Shown here in pieces: positions 14,622 through 21,595 of a stretch of 21,595 nucleotides of DNA. This stretch comes from Flavobacteriales bacterium (lineage in GTDB: Bacteria; Bacteroidota; Bacteroidia; Flavobacteriales_D; Sanyastnellaceae), in assembly GCA_015663855.1 (NCBI GenBank), contig DQRJ01000071.1, positions 1 to 21,595 of the forward strand, given 5' to 3'. The notes beneath the pieces were generated by a model. That model saw only the letters and a list, made by a program, of their open reading frames with translations. It searched no databases and was not told where the DNA came from. Positions within the stretch are counted from its first letter, which is position 1. Every line of letters begins with the position of its first letter. Position numbers and translations under genes: made by a program.

Positions 14622-15788
14622 CTAATTATTTTTTGAAAGTATCGGTGATCGGCTTACGGCTAAGATCATTCCGATAGAGATAAAAGTAAAGATTAAAGAT
14701 GTACCCCCGAAACTTACCAGTGGAAGAGGCTGTCCTGTGGTGGGAAAAAGCCTCACGGCAACACCCATATTAATTAACGCTTGAATTGTAATTAATAGAC
14801 CTAACCCCATAGCAAGGAAACTACCGAATGGCCGATTGCAATTGCGGGCGGCGTGTATAGTTCTATAAAGAAGAATAAAATACATTAGTAATAAACCAAA
14901 CCCTCCGATAATAGAACCCCACTCTTCAATAATGAACGCGTAAATCATATCTGAATACGGGTGAGGTAGGAAATTTCTAGAAGTCCCCGTTCCTGGTCCA
15001 GAGGGTAGTAATCCGCCCCTGTTGATAGCTACCTGAGCTAGATCTATTTGGTAATCTGAAGAGCCTGAAATTCCAGAACCATCATTCTCTCCGACAAATT
15101 GATCTATTCGATTAACCCAAGTTTGACTTCTTGGTACCAGGTTTGGCGCAGCCTTACTCACCCCATAAATAGTGAATCCAAATGCAATTAATAAACCTAA
15201 AATCGAGAACAACCCTTTGAATGGAACGCCTCCTATATATAGCATGCTTATACATACTATTACTAAAAGTGCCGCAGTAGAAAAGTCGGCTGGTAGAATT
15301 AGCCCACAAACAATACCTATTCGTATAAGCATGGGGATTACTTCCCCTTTAAAATCATTAAGTCTATCTCGCCTAACATGAAGTTCTTTTGCCAACCAAA
15401 CAACTATTGCGACTTTTGCGAAATCAGATGTTTGTAATGTGAGTCCTATAAACGGTAATTTCAGCCATCTCCTCGCCTCGTTAATATCTGCTCCGAAAAC
15501 TAAAGTCAGAATTAAGGCTATAATAGAAAAGACCAATAACACATTTGCGAGTCTAGCAAAATATTTATAATGCACTTTGTGAATGGCATACATTATTCCT
15601 AACCCACCTATTAGTAACCCGGCCTGTTTCATTAAAAATCGTAATGAATTACCTTGAGCTTTATAGGCAAGTGATGAAATAGAACCGTACACAGAAAGAA
15701 TGGACCAGACACTAAGAATTAGTACCACCATCCAGATGATCTTATCACCTTCTATTTTCTCTCGAATTATTTGTGCCCAGTTAGACAT
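14622..15788 (-). CDS. ftsW: Septal peptidoglycan glycosyltransferase FtsW (SEDS family)
   Basis: This 388-residue polytopic membrane protein has about ten hydrophobic helices. SEDS proteins polymerise lipid II into glycan together with a class B penicillin-binding protein, here FtsI. Visible family blocks are ARRWL at 105-109, QTSDFAKVAIVVWLA at 119-133, and the region around PHPYSDMIYAFIIEEWG. In that last block D280 matches the catalytic Asp of RodA/FtsW. TTGQPLPLVSFGGTS is at 350-364. FtsW is preferred over RodA because of its position between murD and murG in the dcw cluster. The protein is slightly shorter than many FtsW proteins, with only a short cytoplasmic N-terminus. Its ATG is 14 bases after the murD stop and it ends in TAG 18 bases before the murG GTG. 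Confidence 0.96.
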   Translation of the reverse strand: MSNWAQIIREKIEGDKIIWMVVLILSVWSILSVYGSISSLAYKAQGNSLRFLMKQAGLLIGGLGIMYAIHKVHYKYFARLANVLLVFSIIALILTLVFGADINEARRWLKLPFIGLTLQTSDFAKVAIVVWLAKELHVRRDRLNDFKGEVIPMLIRIGIVCGLILPADFSTAALLVIVCISMLYIGGVPFKGLFSILGLLIAFGFTIYGVSKAAPNLVPRSQTWVNRIDQFVGENDGSGISGSSDYQIDLAQVAINRGGLLPSGPGTGTSRNFLPHPYSDMIYAFIIEEWGSIIGGFGLLLMYFILLYRTIHAARNCNRPFGSFLAMGLGLLITIQALINMGVAVRLFPTTGQPLPLVSFGGTSLIFTFISIGMILAVSRSPILSKNN

Positions 15789-15802
15789 TTTGTTACTTAA
15801 TC

Positions 15803-17188
15803 TTAAAGGCTTTTTACAGCTTTCTTGAATGCGTTTCCTCTCTCTTCATAGCTCCCGAAAATATCGAAACTAGCACAAGCCGGAGATAGAAGAACTGTGT
15901 CGTTTGGTAAGCCTAAATCATATGCGATTTGGACTGCTTCTGCAGCGGATTCAGCAAGATGAATAGTTTCAATTTTGTCTTTAAATGTTGCTATTAGTTT
16001 AGCGTTGTCCTTGCCTAAACATATTAGAACCTTTACTTTGTTTTCGACGAGCGTAAGCAAATCACGGTAGTCGTTTCCTTTGTCGATACCGCCAGCAATC
16101 CATATAACAGGATTATCCATGCACTCTAATGCATACCAAACGCTATTCACATTTGTCGCTTTACTATCGTTCACGAAACGAATATCGTTTACAGTTGCAA
16201 CGTATTCTAAGCGATGTTCTATGCCCTCGAAATGGGTTAAACTTTCGCGAATACTCTCGTTGCGTAGCTCTAAAATGCGGCCTGTAACACCGGCAGCCAT
16301 AGAGTTAAAGAGGTTGTGCTTGCCTTGAAGGGCTAGTTCTTGAATGGTCATTATAAATGATTGATTATGGGGTGTGTGTATTATAAATTCGTTTTTATTG
16401 TTCATTTCGGCACTAAAATTTTCAGTGTCGATTGCCTCGGTATTCATGTCGGACTCATCTCTGTCAGCTGTGCTAACCGCTGCGAGTTGAGCCTTAGTTC
16501 CGGGTGTTTTGAGTAGAGTTTTTATCTCCTCATCGTCAGAGTTGTAGACCAAATAATCTTCCGAGGTTTGGTATTCCGTAATCCTCCACTTCGAGGCGGC
16601 GTAGTTCGAAAGTTTGTAGTCGTACCGATCTAGATGATCAGGTGTGATGTTTAAGAGAACTGCTATGTCAGGACGGAATGATGTCGTTCCGTCTAATTGA
16701 AAACTACTCGCTTCAACTACGGTAACTTCTGCGGGAGTAGTCCTTTCTGCTAAATCTCGAGCCCAACTTGTACCGATATTTCCTACGCACGTAGCGTTAA
16801 TTCCGGCGTCGGTTAGCAGACGATATATGAGCGCGGTAGTCGTGGTTTTTCCATTAGTTCCTGTAATGGCGACTACACGACCAGAAGCATGGCGACTCGC
16901 GAATTCTATTTCGCTGATTATTTCGATTTTTCTTTCTCTAAAATATTCCAGGACGGGAGCGCTATCGGGAATCCCTGGACTTTTGACCGCTGTCGAGGTC
17001 GAAGGCCAGTTTTCTGTATCGTGCCCTCCTACTTCGAAGTCGATTCCCGCCTCACTTAACTCGCCTAGGAAACTCGCCTTTCCATTGCCCGCATCACTCA
17101 CAAATGGAACATAGCCACGAGAGAGAGCTAGCTTAGCTGCTCCTACACCGCTTTCGCCGGCTCCAAGTATGATTATAGATTTAGACAC
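15803..17188 (-). CDS. murD: UDP-N-acetylmuramoyl-L-alanine--D-glutamate ligase MurD
   Basis: This 461-residue cytoplasmic Mur ligase adds D-Glu to UDP-MurNAc-L-Ala. It shows an N-terminal UDP-binding LGAGESGVGAA at 8-18 and KSPGIP at 69-74. The ATP loop GTNGKTTTTA is at 110-119, followed by SSFQLD at 161-166 and LLNITPDHLDRY at 178-189. K200 lies in the ASKWRIT context, where the family has a carbamylated Lys. GKHNLFN is at 289-295, HRLE at 325-328 and NDSKATN at 340-346. All catalytic blocks are intact. The start codon is GTG. Upstream in the same frame there is no ATG before a stop, and GTG leads directly into the conserved first strand (SKSIIILGAG), so the choice is firm. The gene begins 4 bases after the mraY stop. 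Confidence 0.97.
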   Translation of the reverse strand: MSKSIIILGAGESGVGAAKLALSRGYVPFVSDAGNGKASFLGELSEAGIDFEVGGHDTENWPSTSTAVKSPGIPDSAPVLEYFRERKIEIISEIEFASRHASGRVVAITGTNGKTTTTALIYRLLTDAGINATCVGNIGTSWARDLAERTTPAEVTVVEASSFQLDGTTSFRPDIAVLLNITPDHLDRYDYKLSNYAASKWRITEYQTSEDYLVYNSDDEEIKTLLKTPGTKAQLAAVSTADRDESDMNTEAIDTENFSAEMNNKNEFIIHTPHNQSFIMTIQELALQGKHNLFNSMAAGVTGRILELRNESIRESLTHFEGIEHRLEYVATVNDIRFVNDSKATNVNSVWYALECMDNPVIWIAGGIDKGNDYRDLLTLVENKVKVLICLGKDNAKLIATFKDKIETIHLAESAAEAVQIAYDLGLPNDTVLLSPACASFDIFGSYEERGNAFKKAVKSL

Positions 17189-17192
17189 TAGT

Positions 17193-18383
17193 TTATCGAA
17201 CTTTTAGTGTTACAATTGTGACTACTGCGAGTAGAATTCCTACGATCCAGAATCGAGCTGTGATCTTCGATTCATGCATATTTTTCATTTGGTAGTGGTG
17301 ATGAAGTGGAGCCATCAAAAAGACCCTACGCCCCTCACCATATCTTTTCTTCGTGTACTTAAACCAACCCACCTGCATAACAACGCTAAGATTCTCGATA
17401 AGGAAAATCCCGCATAAAACAGGTATGAGTAATTCCTTCCTTATGGCTATTGCGAAAGCGGCGATTATACCACCAAGTGCAAGCGAGCCAGTGTCTCCCA
17501 TGAATACTTGTGCAGGGAATGAGTTATACCAAAGGAAGGCAACACAAGCCCCCACGAAAGCCGCACTAAACACCACAAGCTCCTCAGAGCCAGGGATATA
17601 CATTATGTTTAGGTACTCAGCAATAACTGTGTTCGAACTCACATACGCGAGGACAGCGAGAGTCATTCCTATTATAGCACTTGTTCCTGTTGCAAGACCG
17701 TCGAGTCCATCGGTGAGGTTTGCGCCATTAGAAACAGCAGTTACTATGATAATTACAATCGGAATAAACGCCACCCAAACCCATGTCGATACGTCCTCCA
17801 CCGCCCAGTTAATTAACCAAGCATAATCGAAGCTGTTTCCCTTAATGAATGGGATTGTGGTAACGGATGATCTCACTTCATTCCAAACCCCATCTAAACC
17901 AAGTTCCTTAATAGTCACGTCAGGATGCCACATCATAATTGCACCGATTAGAATACCGACTCCGACTTGGCCTACAATTTTAAATTTACCAGCAAGGCCA
18001 TCCTTGTTTTTCTTATGAACCTTGATGTAATCGTCTATAAATCCTATAGTTCCAAGCCAAATTGTCGCGAGCAACATCATGTGAGTGTAGACGTTCGTCA
18101 GGTCAGCGAAGAGTAGGGTAGGGACGAGGATAGCAGTAAGAATGATAATCCCACCCATTGTAGGTGTTCCCTTCTTTTCGATTTGGCCTTGAAGTCCGAG
18201 ATCGCGAACGATTTCACCAACTTGTTTAAGTTGAAGCCATTCGATGATGGTTTTGCCAAATGAAATACCGATAAATAATGACGTAATCAAGCTCATAGCA
18301 GCTCGGAACGTTACGTATTTAAAAAGCCCGGCCCCTGGGAGGTCGTATGCCGTATCTAGATATGTGAATAGGTGATATAACAT
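17193..18383 (-). CDS. mraY: Phospho-MurNAc-pentapeptide transferase MraY
   Basis: This 396-residue polytopic membrane enzyme transfers phospho-MurNAc-pentapeptide to undecaprenyl phosphate, making lipid I. Diagnostic blocks are KKGTPTMGG at 70-78, the Asp pair in GFIDDYIK (D117/D118), NLTDGLDG at 222-229 with D225 and D228, and FMGDTGSLALGG at 295-305 with D297. The catalytic His loop PLHHHYQ has its His residues at 361-363. About ten hydrophobic helices are visible. There is a modest insertion at about 152-205 compared with E. coli MraY (360 residues), including two Trp-rich stretches (WLINWAVEDVSTWVWV); larger MraY proteins are common in Bacteroidota. The start ATG is one base after the murE stop. 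Confidence 0.98.
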   Translation of the reverse strand: MLYHLFTYLDTAYDLPGAGLFKYVTFRAAMSLITSLFIGISFGKTIIEWLQLKQVGEIVRDLGLQGQIEKKGTPTMGGIIILTAILVPTLLFADLTNVYTHMMLLATIWLGTIGFIDDYIKVHKKNKDGLAGKFKIVGQVGVGILIGAIMMWHPDVTIKELGLDGVWNEVRSSVTTIPFIKGNSFDYAWLINWAVEDVSTWVWVAFIPIVIIIVTAVSNGANLTDGLDGLATGTSAIIGMTLAVLAYVSSNTVIAEYLNIMYIPGSEELVVFSAAFVGACVAFLWYNSFPAQVFMGDTGSLALGGIIAAFAIAIRKELLIPVLCGIFLIENLSVVMQVGWFKYTKKRYGEGRRVFLMAPLHHHYQMKNMHESKITARFWIVGILLAVVTIVTLKVR

Positions 18384-18384
18384 G

Positions 18385-19848
18385 TTAAGCTGTTGTGAAT
18401 GCTTCGCGAAGTATTACTCTGTCGTCGAAATCGTGGCGAATACCATCGATTTCTTGATAGGTTTCGTGCCCCTTTCCTGCGACTACTACTATATCACCTG
18501 ATTCAGCGAAAGCGGCAGCAGCCCTTATCGCTTCCCTTCTATCAGTTATAGATATACATTTCCGCTTATTAATAGGGTCGAGGCCGGATTGCATTTCGGC
18601 AAGAATGCTACTTGGGTCTTCAGTTCTAGGGTTATCCGACGTTAAGAAAACCTGGTCGGAGCCGTTAGCTGCGACTCTTGCCATTATCGGTCTTTTCGTC
18701 ACATCCCTATCACCTCCACACCCCACGACAGTTATTAATCTCTCCCCTCCCGACCTAAATTTCGCAATCGTGCTTAGTACGTTTTCCAGAGCATCGGGCG
18801 TATGTGCGTAATCAACAATGGCCGTAATTCCGTCTGGGGACTCTACGATTTCGAACCTCCCCGGTGGGGGAGTGAGAAGTGACATCTGCGTAAGTGTTTC
18901 TAGCGGGTCTACATTTAAAGCTTTCGCAACGCTGTAAATCGCTAATAAGTTTGAAGCATTGAATCCTCCTACAAGTCTTGAATACAAATCCTGCCCGTCA
19001 ATGTGAAGGTGTAATCCCTGAAGCTGATTTTCAACGATTCTACCTTTGTTATCTGCCATCGTTGTTAATCCGAAAGTTGAAATTTCGGCTTTACAATTAG
19101 CTACGACATCCTCGAAATGAGAGTCATCAGAATTCACAATTGCGAACGCACTACTTGATAAACTATCGAATAGCTTCTTCTTCGCTGTTATATAATTATC
19201 GAAAGTTTTGTGATAATCTAAATGGTCGTGAGTGATGTTTGTAAACACTGCGCCATATAGTTTTGTGCCAGAAAGACGGTTTTGGTTTATAGCATGGGAA
19301 CTAGCTTCGATAAAACAATACTTGCAACCTGCATCCGCCATTTTTCGGAACAAAATCTGCAGTGTGAGTGCATCAGGAGTGGTGTGCGTAGAGACTTCAA
19401 TTTTATCATTAATCATATGCTCCACAGTCCCGATAAGACCAGTTTTCTTATCAAGCATCCTGAACAAGCGATGAAGGAGAGTTACAGTCGTCGTCTTTCC
19501 ATTTGTCCCTGTCACCGCCACAATTCTCATGTTATGAGTAGGGAAGTCATAGTATGCAGAAGCAATTTGACCTATTGCAGTGGAGCTATCCTTCACTAGT
19601 ACAAATGTGATAGAGTCGGGTCTATTAATTCCTTCAGGGATTTTTTCACAAACTATTGAAGTAGCACCATTGAGAATTGCTTGCTTTATATAGTCATGTC
19701 CGTCTACAAGAGTCCCAGGAATTGCTACGAAAAGCCCCATAGGTTTTATCGTACGCGAGTCAATACTCAAGCCCTCAACTGCCAAATGCGTTGTTCCTTG
19801 AATCTCGTCGATTCTCACGTCGTATAGTAGATCTTTAAGTAATTTCAC
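18385..19848 (-). CDS. murE: UDP-MurNAc-tripeptide ligase MurE, meso-diaminopimelate type
   Basis: This 487-residue cytoplasmic Mur ligase adds the third residue of the peptide stem. The N-domain includes SIDSRTIKPMGLFVA at 28-42. The ATP loop is GTNGKTT at 114-120, and THTTPDALTL at 155-163 leads into the substrate channel. NITHDHLDYH spans 204-213 and AKKKLF (222-227) contains the expected carbamylated Lys. DYAHTPDALE is at 346-355. DNPR at 405-408 is the signature of meso-diaminopimelate-adding enzymes; Lys-adding ones carry a different motif. GKGHE lies at 458-462. The start is GTG, forming a 4-base GTGA overlap with the ftsI stop. No ATG lies upstream in frame before a stop codon. Tight coupling with ftsI is likely. 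Confidence 0.97.
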   Translation of the reverse strand: MKLLKDLLYDVRIDEIQGTTHLAVEGLSIDSRTIKPMGLFVAIPGTLVDGHDYIKQAILNGATSIVCEKIPEGINRPDSITFVLVKDSSTAIGQIASAYYDFPTHNMRIVAVTGTNGKTTTVTLLHRLFRMLDKKTGLIGTVEHMINDKIEVSTHTTPDALTLQILFRKMADAGCKYCFIEASSHAINQNRLSGTKLYGAVFTNITHDHLDYHKTFDNYITAKKKLFDSLSSSAFAIVNSDDSHFEDVVANCKAEISTFGLTTMADNKGRIVENQLQGLHLHIDGQDLYSRLVGGFNASNLLAIYSVAKALNVDPLETLTQMSLLTPPPGRFEIVESPDGITAIVDYAHTPDALENVLSTIAKFRSGGERLITVVGCGGDRDVTKRPIMARVAANGSDQVFLTSDNPRTEDPSSILAEMQSGLDPINKRKCISITDRREAIRAAAAFAESGDIVVVAGKGHETYQEIDGIRHDFDDRVILREAFTTA

Positions 19849-21595
19849 GACAGTTCTATTCTAATTTTATTATCACCTTTAAAAGGTGTTCCAGGAGGTA
19901 CGGATTGCTTTTTCACAGTGCCAGTACCATTGTAAATCACTTCTAACCCAGCGTTTTCCAGTAAATAAAGAGCGTCTCTTAGTCCCATCCCCCTCACATC
20001 AGGAGTTGTATGTTTTCCTATCTTTCTAGCAGTAAGCTTGACAGAATCAGAGCTTGTTATTACTCTGACCCAATCCTCTTCACCACTAAAGTCTTTAAAT
20101 GGAATTTCTAGATAATCATATAGTTCTAGAAGCACTTCTTTCGCGCCATTTTTAGAAGTAGGTAGATGGCGATTTTCTTCTGATAATAGCGGCTCCTCTA
20201 GGACTTCATGAAATGATGGGTCAGTCGCGTATATTAGGTCGGCTAAATCTCTAAAGACCGGCGCAGCAATTGTGCTGCCGTAGTAATTCCCACTTCTCGT
20301 ATCAGCAATAACGACGATGCACACAAATTCAGGGTCATCAGCGGGGAAGTATCCGGTAAAAGACGCTCTATATCTTCCACTTGCGTATCCACCATCTTCT
20401 GCAATTCGGGAAGTCCCAGTTTTTCCAGCAACTGTATAGGGTCGGTTTTCGAAAATCCCAGATGCAGTACCTTCTCCATCAGGTAAGCAAACTCCTTCCA
20501 GCATCAATCGGCAGCTTCTTAATGTTTTTTTCGAGCAAATCTTTTCATTTAGTACTACTGGGCCGAATGAGTTTACAACCTTCCCCTTACTCATAGTTTC
20601 AGTCACGAAAATTGGTCGCATCATTTTTCCTCCGTTCGCGATAGCTCCATATAGTGCCAAAGTTTGTAAAGGGGTTTGGGTGACCTCATAGCCGATTGCC
20701 ATCTGTGTCAAAGAAATTCCAGACCAATCACCTTGCCCTACTGTTGAATATATTTTAGGCGTGCCTTCACCTACAAGGTTTATCCCTAATGGTTGAGTGA
20801 CGCCTATTCTCTTAAGTCCGTCAAGGAATTTTTGGGGTTCTAGACCGAAACATTGCTTGACGGCTAGTGCAGAACCGATATTTGAAGACATTTCGAAACA
20901 TTCTCGAAGAGTAATTTTCCCATGTCCCCCTTTTTTCCAGTTAGAATCGCGCATTCTACGATCATGGAAGAACGCTACCCCATTTCCTGTATTAATACTG
21001 TCTGTAATTGCAATTTTACCTGATTCAAGGCACGTTATTAATGATGCAAGCTTAAACGTTGATCCCGGTTCAATGGCTTTTCCCAAAGCATGATTATAGC
21101 TCTCGTAATAGTTAGCAATTCCTTCAGCGTTCTCAAAACGCTTAAGGTTCGTAATAGCTCTCACATATCCCGTTTTCACCTCCATAAGCACTACTACTCC
21201 CCATTCAGCATCATGTCTCACTAGTTGAGTTTTTAGTGCGGAAGATGCCATGTCTTGGAGGTGCATATCGATAGTAGTAATAACATCTTGCCCCTCTTGA
21301 GGCTGCACAATAAAATCGTCAGTCACAGGCAGCCAAGCTCCACCATTAATGCGCTTTTGCATCTGCTTACCTTCAGTTCCTCCCAGCTCCTGATTCCAAG
21401 AAAGTTCAATCCCCACACGTTGTGACTCTCTGTCGATTCCTATAGTTCTCCCTGCTAGTTGACCAAACGGCTTCCGTCTCACCTCCTTCCTTTCGAACAC
21501 AAATCCACTTTTGTTCCGTCCCTCTTTAACGAAGGGTATGCTTTTTAATTCTTTGTAGTCAGTAAAAGGGACTTTACTCGCAAATTTTGCGGATC
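19845..21595 (-). CDS. ftsI: Septal penicillin-binding protein FtsI/PBP3 with C-terminal PASTA domain (5' end missing)
   Basis: The frame stays open to the right edge of the window (SAKFASKVPFTDYKELKSIP... upstream of the GTG at 21500), so the start, the membrane anchor and part of the dimerisation domain lie outside. About 583 residues are visible. Positions are counted from the internal Val codon at 21500. The pedestal domain is followed by the transpeptidase motifs: S147-x-x-K150 (GSTFK, nucleophile Ser), SSN at 205-207 and K360-T-G (AGKTGTS). A PASTA domain spans about 498-551 (TPDVRGMGLRDALYLLENAGL). The enzyme cross-links septal peptidoglycan with FtsW and is a beta-lactam target. One PASTA repeat at the C-terminus is normal for Bacteroidota FtsI. 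It overlaps the murE start by 4 bases. The expected upstream partners (ftsL-like gene, mraW, mraZ) would lie beyond the window. Confidence 0.96.
   Translation of the reverse strand, partial: SAKFASKVPFTDYKELKSIPFVKEGRNKSGFVFERKEVRRKPFGQLAGRTIGIDRESQRVGIELSWNQELGGTEGKQMQKRINGGAWLPVTDDFIVQPQEGQDVITTIDMHLQDMASSALKTQLVRHDAEWGVVVLMEVKTGYVRAITNLKRFENAEGIANYYESYNHALGKAIEPGSTFKLASLITCLESGKIAITDSINTGNGVAFFHDRRMRDSNWKKGGHGKITLRECFEMSSNIGSALAVKQCFGLEPQKFLDGLKRIGVTQPLGINLVGEGTPKIYSTVGQGDWSGISLTQMAIGYEVTQTPLQTLALYGAIANGGKMMRPIFVTETMSKGKVVNSFGPVVLNEKICSKKTLRSCRLMLEGVCLPDGEGTASGIFENRPYTVAGKTGTSRIAEDGGYASGRYRASFTGYFPADDPEFVCIVVIADTRSGNYYGSTIAAPVFRDLADLIYATDPSFHEVLEEPLLSEENRHLPTSKNGAKEVLLELYDYLEIPFKDFSGEEDWVRVITSSDSVKLTARKIGKHTTPDVRGMGLRDALYLLENAGLEVIYNGTGTVKKQSVPPGTPFKGDNKIRIELS

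Noticed and set aside
17353..17826. 157-codon open frame on the + strand opposite mraY
   Set aside because: It lies entirely antisense to a gene with all MraY motifs, and its translation shows no recognisable domain. It is a shadow frame.
7898..21595. The dcw cluster as a novel system
   Set aside because: Gene order and all motifs match the well-known division and cell-wall cluster of Bacteroidota. The absence of murF, murB and ddl from the interior is normal there.

Overview
The window comes from a Bacteroidota genome, most likely an aquatic member of the Flavobacteriales (Cryomorphaceae/Crocinitomicaceae-like). The evidence is: an FtsZ with a long acidic linker ending in NPFLHDNVD; a GatB/YqeY-type gene directly after ftsZ; a division/cell-wall cluster with no murF, murB or ddl between its members; a giant secreted protein full of C-x-D-x-x-A-x-NYD-x-x-A-x-x-DDG-x-C repeats; few recognisable Shine-Dalgarno sites; and TAnnTTTG-like -7 elements. 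The taxonomy is inferred from family knowledge, not from a search.

Layout. (1) 1-980, + strand: the C-terminal end of a multi-spanning membrane protein cut by the left edge, then a small protein of a conserved Bacteroidota family often mislabelled 'ABC transporter ATPase'. (2) 981-1259: an AT-rich intergenic region with a 10-bp tandem repeat and two candidate Bacteroidota promoters. (3) 1260-5933, + strand: a 1557-residue exported modular protein, closed by a strong bidirectional terminator at 5957-5986. (4) 6024-6815, - strand: a classical short-chain dehydrogenase/reductase. (5) 6890-7909, + strand: a predicted outer-membrane beta-barrel protein with an unusual extra N-terminal domain and membrane helix. 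(6) 7898-21595, - strand: an unbroken division and cell-wall (dcw) operon, in transcription order ftsI (5' end beyond the right edge), murE, mraY, murD, ftsW, murG, murC, ftsQ, ftsA, ftsZ and a yqeY-like gene. Every junction lies between a 4-nt overlap and a 24-nt gap, so one polycistronic transcript is expected.

The dcw genes work as one pathway. MurC, MurD and MurE add L-Ala, D-Glu and (from the DNPR motif) meso-diaminopimelate to the UDP-MurNAc precursor. MraY and MurG make lipid I and lipid II. FtsW polymerises glycan and FtsI cross-links it at the septum. FtsQ belongs to the divisome core, and FtsA tethers FtsZ to the membrane.

The dcw region is textbook material. The unusual content is in the left third. 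In the 1557-residue protein, two half-motifs (a 'W-x-SE-x-SW' half and a 'YGDGWNG' half) occur in both possible orders around a shared C-L-x-x-G-[CD]-Y centre. One such unit is inserted inside a different domain. The protein ends in a lone EF-hand/dockerin-like segment, with no recognisable type IX secretion signal. Next to the dcw operon is a cytoplasmic-type domain joined through a membrane helix to an outer-membrane barrel. I found no tRNA, rRNA, CRISPR array, insertion sequence, integrase or phage gene.
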